A stretch of 64,000 nt of DNA from Symbiodinium natans (taxonomy: Eukaryota; Sar; Dinophyceae; Suessiales; Symbiodiniaceae): contig CAJNDS010000090.1 in assembly GCA_905221605.1 (NCBI GenBank), positions 62,001 to 126,000 of the forward strand, written 5' to 3'. The notes beneath the pieces are model-generated. The model was not told the origin of the DNA. It was given only the letters and a program-made list of their open reading frames with translations, and made no database searches. Shown one piece after another: positions 42,551 to 54,429 of the stretch. The position numbers and the translations under genes were made by a program. How positions within the stretch are numbered: the stretch's first letter is position 1; each line of letters opens with the position of its first letter.

Positions 42551-42635
42551 GGGCATTTCCCGAAATAGGGGTCTATTTTATACCCCAAACTAGATTAGAA
42601 TCCCTCTAAAGGATCCGAAGTGTCGGAAACCCCCA
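42551..42635. mobile_element. Palindromic element, family 1, compact copy
   Basis: GCTGGGCATTTCCCGAAATA at the left and GTGTCGGAAACCCCCAGC at the right form inverted arms around a short AT-rich core. Confidence 0.6.
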
Positions 42636-44127
42636 GCTATTATATCCATTCGCGTCCATCTCAAGCCCCGAACTCAGAACATGGAAGCTTCAAGCGCACC
42701 CATGCGAAACACGGCTTAGTACCGTGCGTCCTCCCCTCCGGCCATGCAAAAGGCCCAGACTTCTAGGGGGTTCTGCAAGGACAGAAGTGAGCTAAACTAA
42801 GCTTGCACATGGCATGGGTTAGTTGAGCTTCCTCTTCGGGTGCTGAGTTGCACCTAGGAGTTGGGCCGTTGGGTGGGTTGGGAGTGGCGAGTCTTGCGCA
42901 CAATGGCTCAGGTACGGCGATGCCTAGGGTTGTCCTGCCCTCTCACATCCCTCAAGCCTCTGATTTCCAGGGGGGGGGCACATGTAATGCGTCCGGGAAG
43001 AAAGCTGCGGCGTGGACAACGTCCAAGGGACCCGGCGCCAAGGTGCAACAGTCGCTCAGCCCAAGCTCCCGGAGCCCCCTCAGCTCCCAGAAATCGACCC
43101 CTGAAAACCCTCCGCAATAAACATCTTTTCTCGTCGCGCACGCGCGCCTTGGGTGCGGGCTGCCACGAAGCGAGGACAGCGGAGCCCCGCGCATCCGCCA
43201 GAGTGTTTAGGGCTCGGGGCCGCCCCTTGCTGCCACCCTAATCCCCAAACTCGCCAAAACCCTGAGCCCTAAACCCTAAACCCCAAACCCTGAGCCCTAA
43301 GCAAACTCCGCAGAAGCTGTGGCTCTCCTTTGGTCCTCCGATGACGCCTTGAGGAGGCCCTGCTTTCGGGCGCTCCCGAGGCTTCGAGTGTTGATTCGGG
43401 CGACCTAGAGGCCTGCTGATCGGGTCTCTGAGGGTCTACCATTGCGTACTTTAGGGTTTGGGGTTTGGGGTTTAGAGTTTGGGGTTTAGAGTTTGGGTTT
43501 GGGGTTTGGGGGTTTAGGGCCTCTGTAGGCTTCCTCTTGGATTCTTCAACATCATGGCCTGTGTTAGATACCCAAAACTTATAAGGGCAAACCCAATAAC
43601 TAGAAGCCCCAAAAGGACCCGGCAGCAGATCAAACCCCCCATTCGTAACCCCTCAGCCGCCTCTAGGTCTCTAAGTGCTTCTTCTTGGGAAGGGAGTGCG
43701 GGAGCAGCTCTAGACGTCAGCTGATTTCAAGCCGTTGCAGACGTGCTTGCCTAAAAATCACAAAGCACGGCAAAGTCTGCCACGCTTATATGGTGAGGGT
43801 CTTGTGGAAGCTCTTTTTTTTGGGGGTATTGGGGCTTCTTCGGTCTAGGGCTTCGGTGGTTCGGGAACCTGTGCATTAGGATTGAGGGTGGAGGGCTGAG
43901 GGTCTTCGAAATCCCACACTTCTCTTGGCTTCCACACTTCAGGTCGCTGTTTGCTCAAAGCCACACTCCCTGCCGCAATCCTCCGGAGAGTGCGTTAACC
44001 GTGCAGCTTCTCTTGGGGGGCCGGAAGGCTCGCTGTTCATCTCCTAAATAAACCCTAAACCGTAAACCCTAAACCCCTCTGGCAGGATTCATCCTCTTCA
44101 GCCCTGCCCCAAGGGCTGGCTTCAGCC

Positions 44128-44310
44128 AAGCTGCGAAGATGCCCCGCTGTGAAACAGCTCTTCTGTGGCGCGCTCTCGGATGCCCTCGCGGCCACACCTT
44201 GAAGAAGGAGATGAGAGGGTCTAAGTACTGCAGCAGATGATGAAGGATGTTTAGGGCAATGCTGACGTTAGGGTCCCTTTTTCGGAGTTTCGGAGGCCCC
44301 TTCATCATAC
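44128..44310 (-). CDS. 3' end of an unidentified minus-strand gene
   Basis: The exon candidate YLDPLISFFK (after the acceptor CTGCTGCAG, with a GT donor) joins to GIRERATEELFHSGASSQLG followed by TGA. A further exon EYDEGASETPKK may lie just upstream near 44305-44270. The amino-acid pattern is protein-like and both splice borders are good, but the family is not recognised. Confidence 0.35.
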
Positions 44311-44807
44311 TCTTAGAAGGATTTTACCCCCTTGGGGTGTCTGGCCCTCCATGCGGCACAGGGTCTCAAGCCTCAAACCCCAAACCCCTCAGCCCCACGC
44401 GCCGCGGAGGCATTCCCGAGTCCTCCTCTCCGAAGTCTTCTTAGCGACCTGCCCCACGAGTTTCTCAAGCCTAAACCGCTACAACAGGCTCTTTGCTAGA
44501 TGGTGAGGGCAGCTTGGGGGGGGTTTGGAGGGGGTGGAGTTTTTTTTTGGGTCTTTTTTTTTTTTTGGCCTTTTTTTTTTTGGTCGATTTTCTTGGTTTT
44601 CTCTAGGAAAAACCCTACTTTCCTTACATTTTGGACGGATTTTCTGTAATTTCCCTTCGGTTTTCGTTGGTTTTTCATAGGGAAAAACCTATTTTTTTAC
44701 ATTTTGGACGGATTTCCTGTAATTTCCCTTAGGTTTTCCTTGGTTTTTCCTAGGGGGAAAACCCTATTTTCCTTACATTTTGGACAGATATCCTGTCATT
44801 TCCTTCG

Positions 44808-46900
44808 TTTCTTGGGCTTTGAAGCACGCTTGGTACGGCTTAAAAGAAGCGGGGGGGGTTGGGGGGGGGCGCAGCCCCCCCACTTGCAAACACCTCTTGG
44901 GCTTTGAAGCACGCTCTGCACGGCTTCAAAAAAAAAAGAGCGGGGGGGGCGCAGCCCCCCCATTTGCAAACACAATGCACACACGATGTTTTTCAATTAG
45001 TTTCTTGGGCTTTGAAGCACGCTTGGTACAGCTTAAAAGAAGCGGGGGGGTTGGGGACGCTGTGCCCCCCATTTGCAAACACCCTGCTCACATGATGGGT
45101 TTCAACTACTTTCTTGCGCTTTGGCTGAAAGAAAGCGGGGGGGTTGGGGGGGGCGCAGCCCCCCCCATTTGCAATGCTCACACGATGTTTTTCAACTAGT
45201 TTCTTGGGCTTTGAAGCACGCTTGGTACGGCTTAAAAGAAGCGGGGGGGGTTGGGGGAGGGGCGCAGCCCCCCCCCCATTTGCAAACACCCTGCTCACAT
45301 GATGGGTGTCAACAAGTTTCTTGGGCTTTGAAGCGCGCTCTGCACGGCTTAAAAAAAAAGCGGGGGGGTTGGGGGGGGCGCAGCCCCCCCCATTTGCAAA
45401 CACAATGCTCACACGATGCTTTTCAACTAGTTTCTTGGGCTTTGAAGCACGCTTGGTACAGCTTGAAAGAAGCGGGGTTCTGCAAACACCCTGCTCACAT
45501 GATGGGTTTCAACCAGTTTCTTGGGCTTCGGCTGAAAAAAAAGCGGGGGGGTTGGGGGGGGCGCAGCCCCCCCCATTTGCAAACACAATGCTCACACGAT
45601 GTTTTTCAACTAGTTTCTTGGGCTTTGAACGGCTTAAAAAAAGCGGGGGGGGTTGGGGGGTCTGCGCCCCCCATTTGCAAACACCCTGCTCACATGATGG
45701 GTGTCAACAAGTTTCTTGGGCTTTGAAGCGCGCTCTGCACGGCTTAAAAAAAGCGGGGGGGTTGGGGGGGGCGCAGCCCCCCCCATTTGCAAACACAATG
45801 CTCACACGATGTTTTTCAACTAGTTTCTTGGGCTTTGAAGCACGCTTGGTACGGCTTAAAAGAAGCGGGGGGGGTTGGGGGGGGGCGCAGCCCCCCCCCA
45901 TTTGCAAACACCATGCTCACATGATGGGTGTCAACAAGTTTCTTGGGCTTTGAAGCACGCTCTGCACGGCTTTAAAAAAAAGCGGGGGGGTTGGGGGGGG
46001 GGCGCAGCCCCCCCCATTTGCAAACACAATGCTCACACGATGTTTTTCAACTAGTTTCTTGGCTTTGAACGGCTTAAAGAAGCTTGGGGGGTCTGCGCCC
46101 CCCATTTGCAAACACCCTGCTCACATGATGGGTGTCAACAAGTTTCTTGGGCTTTGAAGCGCGCTCTGCACGGCTTTAAAAAAAAGCGGGGGGGTTGGGG
46201 GGGGCGCAGCCCCCCCCATTTGCAAACACAATGCTCACACGATGCTTTTCAACTAGTTTCTTGGGCTTTGAAGCACGCTTGGTACAGCTTGAAAGAAGCG
46301 GGGTTCTGCAAACACCCTGCTCACATGATGGGTTTCAACCAGTTTCTTGGGCTTCGGCTGAAAAAAAAGCGGGGGGGTTGGGGGGGGCGCAACCCCCCCC
46401 ATTTGCAAACACAATGCTCACACGATGTTTTTCAACTAGTTTCTTGGGCTTTGAACGGCTTAAAAAAAGCGGGGGGGTTGGGGGGTCTGCGCCCCCCATT
46501 TGCAAACACCCTGCTCACATGATGGGTGTCAACAAGTTTCTTGGGCTTTGAAGCGCGCTCTGCACGGCTTAAAAAAGCGGGGGGGTTGGGGGGGGCGCAG
46601 CCCCCCCCATTTGCAAACACAATGCTCCCGATGTTTTTTCAACTAGTTTCTTGGGCTTTGAAGCACGCTTGGTACGGCTTAAAAGAAGCGGGGGAGGGTT
46701 GGGGGGGGGGCGCAGCCCCCCCCCCATTTGCAAACACCCTGCTCACATGATGGGTGTCAACAAGTTTCTTGGGCTTTGAAGCACGCTCTGCACGGCTTAA
46801 AAAAGCGGGGGGGTTGGGGGGGGGCGCAGCCCCCCCCATTTGCAAACACAATGCACACACGATGTTTTTCAACTAGTTTCTTGGGCTTCGAAGCACGCTT
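44808..46900. repeat. Tandem satellite of about 21 units (88-118 bp) with G/C hairpins
   Basis: Each unit starts TTTCTTGGGCTTTGAAGC and contains GGGGGGTTGGGGGGGGCGC, then AGCCCCCCC. Two unit types alternate: one with ACACAATGCTCACACGATGT, the other with ACACCCTGCTCACATGATGG. Both strands lack stops over long stretches, giving false ORFs whose frames change with G-run length. Confidence 0.9.
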
Positions 46901-47072
46901 CCTTTCTTCCTTCCTTGCTTCCTTCCTTTCTTCCTTCCTTTCTTCCTTCCTTGCTTCCTTCCTTTCTTCCTTCCCTCCTTTCTTCCTTCCTTCCTTCTTT
47001 CCTTCCTTCCTTCCTTGTTTTCTTCCTTTCTTTCATCCTTCCTTCCTTCCTTTCTTTCCTTCTTTCCTTCTA
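46900..47072. repeat. CCTT microsatellite
   Basis: CCTTCCTT, CTTT and GCTT units run for about 170 bp directly after the last satellite unit, which is cut after its AAGCACGCTT. Confidence 0.9.
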
Positions 47073-47289
47073 AAACCTACCAGAAATAACGCTTTCCTAT
47101 GAAACCACAAAGAAATTACTGTTTTTCGTACGAAAAACCACGAAAATGCATCAAATCCTTAAAAAATATGGAGGGAATGGTGGTTTTCTTAGGAAAAACC
47201 AAGAAAATCGCCAAAAAAAAAAAGGCCCCAAAAAAAAAAAAAACCCCAAAAAATAGGCCCTCCATTTTGAATTACAATCTATCCCGATT

Positions 47290-49315
47290 CCGGAGTTTGC
47301 CGCCATGCCGAAGCTGAAGTGGCTGGATGCCACATGGTGACGTGAGACAGCGCCAAGCAACTCCCACAGTACATCGTGGGACGCGTGGGGCAAGAAGTGT
47401 CCTGCTCCAGACTCCGGCACCTGTCTCGACACGTCGTCCGCGTCAGCCCCAACTCACTATTGTCGGTAGCAGACACGAGATTATAGGGTTTGATGACGAC
47501 AGGGCCAACAGTTCTTGAAGCTTTGCGCAAGTCGGATACGTGAGTGTCAAGGACGGTGACAAGGAAGCTTTAAACGTGCTCGTTTCCCCTTTCTTGTTCC
47601 CTTCTTCCGGTACAGGGTTGCCACAGCGTTTCATGGCCGACCGCGTTGCCTGCAGCCTGCACTGATTTGCGTTACTTGGTGGGAAGCGGCAACAACAACC
47701 ACCACCACCAGTGCTTTTCTCTTCTGTCTTTGCTGGGCTTCTACAACAAAGAGCTGGCGGTCTCTGACGTTACGGCCAGAGCCGTGCATGTGAGGTGTCA
47801 GCGGGCGCAGTCAGCTTTCAGCATATAACTTGCGCGTGTTTCTGGTGCTTCTGGTAGGGGCCGCCATCAGAAGCAGAAGCGACCCTGGGACATGCGCCTG
47901 TGTTGGGGCCTTGTGCGTCGCAGGCTGCTTTGCAGAGGATCCAGGCACGGGCTCTTTTGCACAAGTCGGTGCAACTGCACTTCCCCGCAACAAAAATGAA
48001 CTGAGTTTGTTTTGGGGCGGCTTGGGTTCCAGGTTCCAGGCAGATAACCAACCAGTTGACAGGGTCAAGCCCAACCCTTCCCCGAATCGACTTACTAAAG
48101 GGAAGGAGGTCAAGAAGGAGGGGACGGGGACCCTGAATCCTGGTAGAAGCTGGTCGTTTTCGTCTTTGAGCCCAATGTTATTGGCATCTACGAGGCCATG
48201 CTTCAGGGCTTGGGTGAGAGCTACTGTATGGAGGTTCGTGTGCAAAGCACCCCATCATTCCTGACAAACCTCAAACTGGCAAATCCACCAAACACCACTT
48301 AGAGACCGTAAACGGACAGCAAGCTGACCCCCCCCCCCCAAACACAAGCCTTTAACGCTCAACCCGAAGGCCTGAACGATGCAACCCGAGAGTGAAGGAC
48401 TGGCCTTGTTGGCGCTCAGTGTCGTCTTCGTCTTCTGGGCCTGCGAACACGAAAACGACCGGCTTGAGTTTTGGCGAGGTCGGGTCCGAAGACGACGTCT
48501 AGGAGAATGCAGGATGCGCTGAGGATGCGCTGTTCATTCCATCTGAAACATGCTGTCGGCCACAGAACAGACATTCCATCACGGCCGACCCCCGTGGCCT
48601 TCGAAGAACTTAGCGATTTGGGCTGCAGGGATGCAGGGTCTTTGGATCTTTTGCGATGTCAAGCCATGAACCAAGCACTTCTTCACCCTGTGTGGCTCTG
48701 TGGAGGCCACCCCTGGTGACTTCCCTCCAAAATGCTCGTGTGCTTGAGCTTCAGGCGGGTTTCTGTACGTTTCCGAATAGGGTTCGGGTCTCAGGGCTTG
48801 AGGGGCCCCTGCCGTGGCAGTTTCAATCTCTCAGGGACTGATTTAAGCAAATGGTTTAAGCAATCTCTAGGCCACCTACACCAAACTCTGAACAGCCAGC
48901 TGAAATTCGCTTCGGGTAGCTGAACTCGCAGCCTGCGACAAGAGCTTCCTCAAGGCACGGGCATTCTTCACCACGCCATCTGGCAAGGGATTTCAAGGGT
49001 TTCCAGGGATTGATTGGTGGGCGGCGGGGGATTTTCAGCCTCAACGATTGGGCCTTGGTAAAGTTTAAGTTCCTCTCTCTCTCTCCCCCTCTTCCTCTTT
49101 GTCTTCCTCTCTGTCTCTCCGTGGGTCTCTTTGACGAGGCCCAGAATCGATGTGCGACCTCTCTCTCTTGTTCTTCTTCTACCCAGCGAAGAGGGCCCCC
49201 CAAAGGGAAACCCCCGGCCGCTCTGGCCCGCCGCTCTGTCTCCCTCTCCCTCTCCCTCTCCCCCTCCCCCTCTCCCTCTCCCTCTCCCTCTCCCTCTCCC
49301 TCTCCCTCTCCCTCC

Positions 49316-49347
<32 letters not shown>

Positions 49348-52300
49348 TGATAGATATTTGGAGGTATCATAAAATTGCAAAGAGTCTTCTGCAAAGAGAC
49401 GAAGTGCCTATGTAAATGGGCTTGGGTCCTCGTCGTTCGGGAAGGAGAGGCTTGGGGGCCTGGAAGCTCTGTGCTTTGGGCCTCAGGTGCTTTAGACCCA
49501 CGCTGACCATACACCTTCCTCAACTCTGATGGGGGGCTAAGGCTTCAGACGCTCTCGCGGGGGGGTTTCTGGGAGGTGGGAGGGCCTCTGCATCCCTGCT
49601 CTCTCTTCAGAGAACCAAGCAGGCCGATATTTTGTTTTTCTTGCCGCGCGCGCGCACTCATGCGTGCTTGTGCATGAGTGTGCGTGGGTGTGTGCGTCGG
49701 CGGGTGGGGTATCAGATCGGACACAAGGGGCCTTCTACATGCTAACCACGACGACCATGCAAGAACCTGTCTGCTGCTGAGTACAAGTTGCTGAAGCCAA
49801 GCGGGTTTTCAATGAATGCTTTTCTGTTTTGTATGTTCTGGAGCCGCACCCCATAGATATATACTTCAGAACCAGTTCCGCAGAATGCGCTGAGATGATT
49901 GAATGCGTTGCCCGGGAAACATCAAAACATCCTGTTGGGTTCAGAGTTATCTAGAAGCCCAAGCTGAAGTTTGAACCTGCAATGGATTCTGGGCAAAGCA
50001 GCAAAGCATAATTGCAACAGACCCTCGATCCATTTACCCTGCATGGCTGCCTGCGAGCTTCGGAAACTTCTCCTTTCAGCTCCAGAGGTACAAGCTGAAA
50101 CCCCCTTCCGATCCATGTCTCATGTGGGGAGACCTATCATTCCCAGGATTTGGGGATTGTGCTCAAGGCCACAGCCTCCTGATTTAAGAGTGGCACGCCT
50201 GAAGCCTGCAACCCAAAGCGCCCCCCAAGCCCCCAAGCCCCCCGCACCCGGATTAGAGTTTCATAGCTGCGAGAAACTAGGACTCCAAAGTCCAAACTAC
50301 TCAAAACCGAAAACTCCTCAAACTCCCAGGACGGGACCTTGGCAGAACCTGGCCATCAACAGCCTCTAGAGCCCCTTCAATGGCCCTCCTGATCCATACA
50401 AGAACTGGGTTGAAATCAACTTATGAGGCCCAGATGTTTAGGGATAGGGAAGACTTTCAATTCGCTTCGGGCACTTTTCCCTACTTTAGAATCAGAATCC
50501 CGAATACGCGGACTGCTTGAAGCTGGGTGAATATAGAGGTCCTAAACTCCACCCCCGCTTGCAACTCTGCAAAACATAAAGATACGAAAAGCCTCAAAGA
50601 GCCACAAGCACTGAGCTTCCACAGAGCATGGCCTGGAACTTCTTGAGCATCGCTTCGGCGATCCTGATGTCGAACAAGTGCCTGCCACATGTATTCCACA
50701 ACACTGGGGGCAAGGGCCTTGGAGATTTTTAGTAGGGTTGTTGGGGAGTTGGAGGGTTGTGGTCATGTGGACCTTGGCCACCTGGCTGCCTTCATGCGCT
50801 TCAGCCGTGACAGTCCACTACAAATGGGTCTGCTACGCAACCCCGAATGCAATCGTAAAGCAGAAGCTCCTTTTTCAGAAAAGGTCCACTTTAGCCTTAG
50901 ATCCCTAACAAGCATTGACAGCCTGAAGGACTGAAAAGCCAAAGCCCGGAAACCCAAACCCTCCCAGAACAAGCACAAAGAAAACGAAGCCAAATGCCAC
51001 CATCCGAAGAATTCCGAGGGCTGACCCACCAATGCTATGGTCGATGGACGAGCCGAGGACGGTCAGAACCGGAGCCATCTTCCCGGCAACCTGGCTTGCA
51101 GGTGCCTAGTAGGGCGTGGGGTCTTTTGGCGTTCTTGAGGTGGTAATTCCGGGGCTGGCTGCAGTTGCTCAAGGTTGGAGGAGAAAGCAGTGTCACTGGG
51201 CCTGGCATGACTCTCATCACTTCCTTTGAAGAGTAATTAGGAGCCTGAGCTACGCTGATGCCCCTGGGAACACTCCTCAAACCTTCAAGACCCGGAAGTC
51301 CGGCAATCCAAAAGTATTTCTACCAGATCCCTGCGTGTGCCAGGGCAACGAAGCATGTACAAAAACGACCTGCCATTACTCCTCATATGCGCGCTCCTCA
51401 TTTGTTGGACCTGCTGGTCCACTCCAACTCAGGGGGCTTTGTACCGCGTGTGATGGAAGCTTCGTTTCTGAGTTGGAGCACAATATGATTCTGACTGCCT
51501 TCGCACCAAAGTATGCCATCACCGTGCTCCGAACATAGGATGGTCCACCACTGATTGAAATAAATCCAGAGGTGGGTGTGGCATCCGTGCAGGGAGGGCA
51601 CTTGGGGAAGCGAAAGCGCGACTCTGGTGTCGGTTTCGAAAAGAACCTCTGAGCGACGGGGGGCTTCAAAGCCAAAGCCCGGAAACGACCGCCTAGAATT
51701 GAGCCGGCGGCACCATCCCAGCACTCCGGCTCTCGAAGCGCACGAGGGTCGCCTCTTGTCTTCAGGCAGAGCTTGGGGCCCTGGGGCCTTGAAGGTTAGG
51801 AGGTTTCTGTGCCTCTTCTCCAATCCAAAACCCCAAGTCTGAACCAGTAGGGTGAGCAGGTTGGGCCGGGTGCTCGCGACGCAGTCCCTGCATGTGTGGC
51901 ACTCTGAGAGAGAGCTAGGTTTTGGTGTGAGCCACTAGCATTTTTCAGGGTTCAGACGCTTTAGAGAAGGACCGTCGGCAAACTTTAAATCCTACGCCTT
52001 AACCATCCTTAACCCATACATATCCTGAACATCGAGATTTCAGGATGTTAGCCCCTGAGAGTGAAGCCCGCAAGCTTGGACTTTACAAGACCTGAACGAA
52101 AGATCATCCGCCTTCCTACAAAGTAGACTTTGCAGAAGTGCAAGTAGAAATAACTTCAGCTAGACCATGGCCTTCTTCAACAATGCATGTTTGGAGCTCA
52201 GAGCTTCAGAGCTTCAAGGCCCTGAACCGCGAGAGCCTCTGCCACCCCCTGAAATTTCCCAAATGGTCCTCGGCTTTCCGTGAGCCCAGGTTGTAGAAGA

Positions 52301-54100
52301 GGTGGATCTCGCTGGCCTGACCCGAAACTCATCCCTACACCCGCCATCGAACCTGAAGCATGGTTACGTCGCTTTATCTCGGGTTGGCAGCAGTACATCT
52401 ACGTGGCCAAATGGAATCCTAACAGAAAGGGGTCTTCAGCGCCCCAGCCCCACCATCCCGAAAGGTTTGGGTGTACTGGGTGTACTGCAGCAGGAGCCGA
52501 CAAAGGCCAAAAGCGGCAGAGTTCCGAGTTTGCGGCCCCTTTCTCTGGCGTCACGTCTACTGCTCGCTGCACCTGAGTCAATCGTGGTTCCCAGCCGGCA
52601 GTTTGGAACAGAGAGCTTTGGAGTTGGGAAGTTTCCTTTGCTTTTGGGGGCACTTGAAAAGCCCAAGCAAATTTAGGCTCCAGATCGAGGGTGGACGACG
52701 GGAATCTGGAGACGGATCGGGGCTTTGGGAGGCTCAAGTCGGCGCATTGGGGGGGGGTGCCACCTCCAGGCATGCTTCTAAAGGTCAAGCACCAATAAAA
52801 CCCATAAACTTCCCACATCCTGTAGCCAAAGTTGAGCCAAGGCCACGAAGCTCCGGCAAGACCCGAATCAGCCGAAACCCGACCAGACCGATCTTGCGTG
52901 AACATAAGGCTCAGGCTGCGAAAGCTGAAGTCTCGTGGACCAGGGTAAGTACCTTAAGCATTTTGGGGGATCTCAGGGTTCAGAGCTTGTGAACTTAATG
53001 TGGAAATTCCATGGGGCTTCGGGCTTTGGAAATTGGAGCCATGCCCTGCCCTCAGCTTCCCTGTCTGTCTCCCGGAGTTCGGGGAACCTTGCTGTACTAA
53101 CGCGATGCCAATATGTGAGTTTTCTTCACCTCCAACATGAAAGAAGAAGGCGCCCTGTTTGCTAGGTTCCGCGGGTCTTTCCTGTGGAGGGGCAAGCCTT
53201 GCAGAGACTCTGTTGGACTTTGTTTGCAGCTTTGGGGAGAGTGTTGTAATTAATCGTTCTTGAAGTTTCCGGAGAGCCGGAGAGCCACATGTCCAATTTG
53301 GCATGCCTTGCTTATCTCAGGTTCCTGCCCGGCACCCGGCAATCTCACCTGCGGAGACAATCGCCTGCAAAGACGACTGTCCGAACCAAAACCGCTTCAA
53401 AAACGATCACCAAAGGCTCAAAGTTGGGGGGCGAGCGTTGATTGGAAATCCGAATGGGTGATGCTCCAGCCACGGGCTTCGGGTTGAAACGATGCAACAT
53501 TCTCATCCGTGCAAGATTCGAGAGCCACGCAGTCAGGTCTATAACGCTTGCCAAGAGGCATGGAAAGTTTGAGTTTTTCCGCAACCCAACATCCAGCCGC
53601 AAGCCCGAGTTTTTGTCCCTATCATGAGAAGACCCAGCCGCAACATCTGGAACCCAAGTCTACCCCCCGAACCTCCGGCCCGAAGACAACCCTGCACTCT
53701 CGAGATGTCGAGGCCGCCTGGCGCTGCCGGAGAGAAGCATCATTGGGGACCGTGACGACAAGGTCCCGGACGGACTTGCCGTCAGCGGAATCCTCTGGAC
53801 TAGGGGTTCACAGGGCCCAGGAATTTTCAGGATGTCTCTGCTTTCTCCCACGCGAACTCCAACTTCCTGGAAGGCCAGAACCCGTTACCTTCCCTAACCC
53901 AGCTAACCCCTCATTCCAGTTTAGTTGGGCGTGTCGTTCTCAACACAGTTGACGAAGACCGCTCTCTATACAACGAAACCATCATCAAACGTTTGAATGC
54001 AAAGGGACAGACCAGAAATGGACAAAGAAAGGCGGGGGGCGACCTTCTTTTAGGGCTAGGAGGTTATGTGCTCCAAAATGAAGGGATAGGAAAGGGTTTC
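47290..54100. other. Unassigned sequence without telomere-like arrays
   Basis: No gene could be supported. ORFs of 100-170 codons overlap on both strands and show no conserved motifs. It contains a CT-rich microsatellite (49222-49350) and a GC/TG-rich spot (49645-49695). A minus-strand ORF of 141 codons (51398-51823) and others may hide exons but are not recognisable. Confidence 0.5.
49222..49350. repeat. CCCTCT microsatellite grading into CT
   Basis: About 20 CCCTCT units followed by (CT)n. This explains the serine/leucine/proline and Arg/Glu repeat ORFs on both strands here. Confidence 0.95.
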
Positions 54101-54109
54101 AGCATGCCT

Positions 54110-54420
54110 CGCACTCCTCCCAGCTGGTTCGAAGAGACTTCTTCGTCTCTTAGCGGGTGCATCCTTGTCAGCGCCGGCCTCCCCCTGAAACGTGTAACTG
54201 CGATCACGAACCTTCTAACATCGGCAAAGTCCTTCTCAGCGCCGGCCTCCAAACGTGAAAATGCCGTCATCAGTTGTCGTTGTACGTTTGATACGTTTGC
54301 AGCTACAGAGGCCGGCGCCAACAAGTGGCCCCACACGTCCTAGCCGGCGCCGGCCTCCAGCAGCAAACGTGCAACTTCAACGTGGCCACGTTTCCACATC
54401 GAATCTTTTTCGGCGCCGAC
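54110..54420 (-). pseudogene. Ankyrin-repeat gene relic
   Basis: The minus strand encodes ankyrin-type fragments: GAEKDSMWKRGHVEVARLLL, then EAGAG, then an in-frame stop (TAG at 54339-54341 on this strand), then LEAGAEKDFADV, and in another frame EAGADKDAPA. The phrase GHVEVARLLLEAGA is the classic helix-turn-helix of an ankyrin unit. The spacing between the GA(E/D)KD turns is irregular and at least one frameshift and one stop are present, so this is a decayed piece rather than a working gene. Confidence 0.6.
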
Positions 54421-54429
54421 ATTCAACCC

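Larger units (their letters stand above)
41130..44120. other. Repeat islands and family 1 palindromes, no gene supported
   Basis: A CCCTAAA array lies at 41269-41341. Family 1 palindromes lie at about 41670-41767, 41852-41936 and 42551-42635. Protein-like minus-strand pieces near 41400-41460 and 43320-43400 may be exons. A TTTGGGG block at 43451-43520 is the last sizeable telomere-like array going rightwards. Confidence 0.5.
44526..47265. mobile_element. Foldback-like element: inverted-repeat arms around a tandem satellite
   Basis: The left end reads TTGGAGGG, then T-runs with GGCC, then CGATTTTCTTGGTTTT (about 44526-44614). The right end (about 47175-47265) is its inverted complement: AACCAAGAAAATCG, then A-runs with GGCC or CCCC, then CCCTCCA. 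Inside the left arm, three tandem units of about 63 bp repeat TTACATTTTGGACGGAT. Between the arms lie about 21 satellite units and a CCTT microsatellite. No transposase gene is visible. Confidence 0.65.

Noticed and set aside
45073-45953. Long plus-strand ORFs of about 215 codons with repeated FLGFEA and CSHDG motifs
   Set aside because: They are translations of the tandem satellite; frames open on both strands and shift with G-run length, so no coding claim is justified.
44808-46900. CRISPR-like repeat-spacer array
   Set aside because: Units are whole tandem repeats without unique spacers, and the genome is eukaryotic.
49010-49523. ORFs of 94-174 codons with Ser-Pro-Leu or Arg-Glu repeats
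   Set aside because: They are read-through of the CCCTCT/CT microsatellite in several frames.
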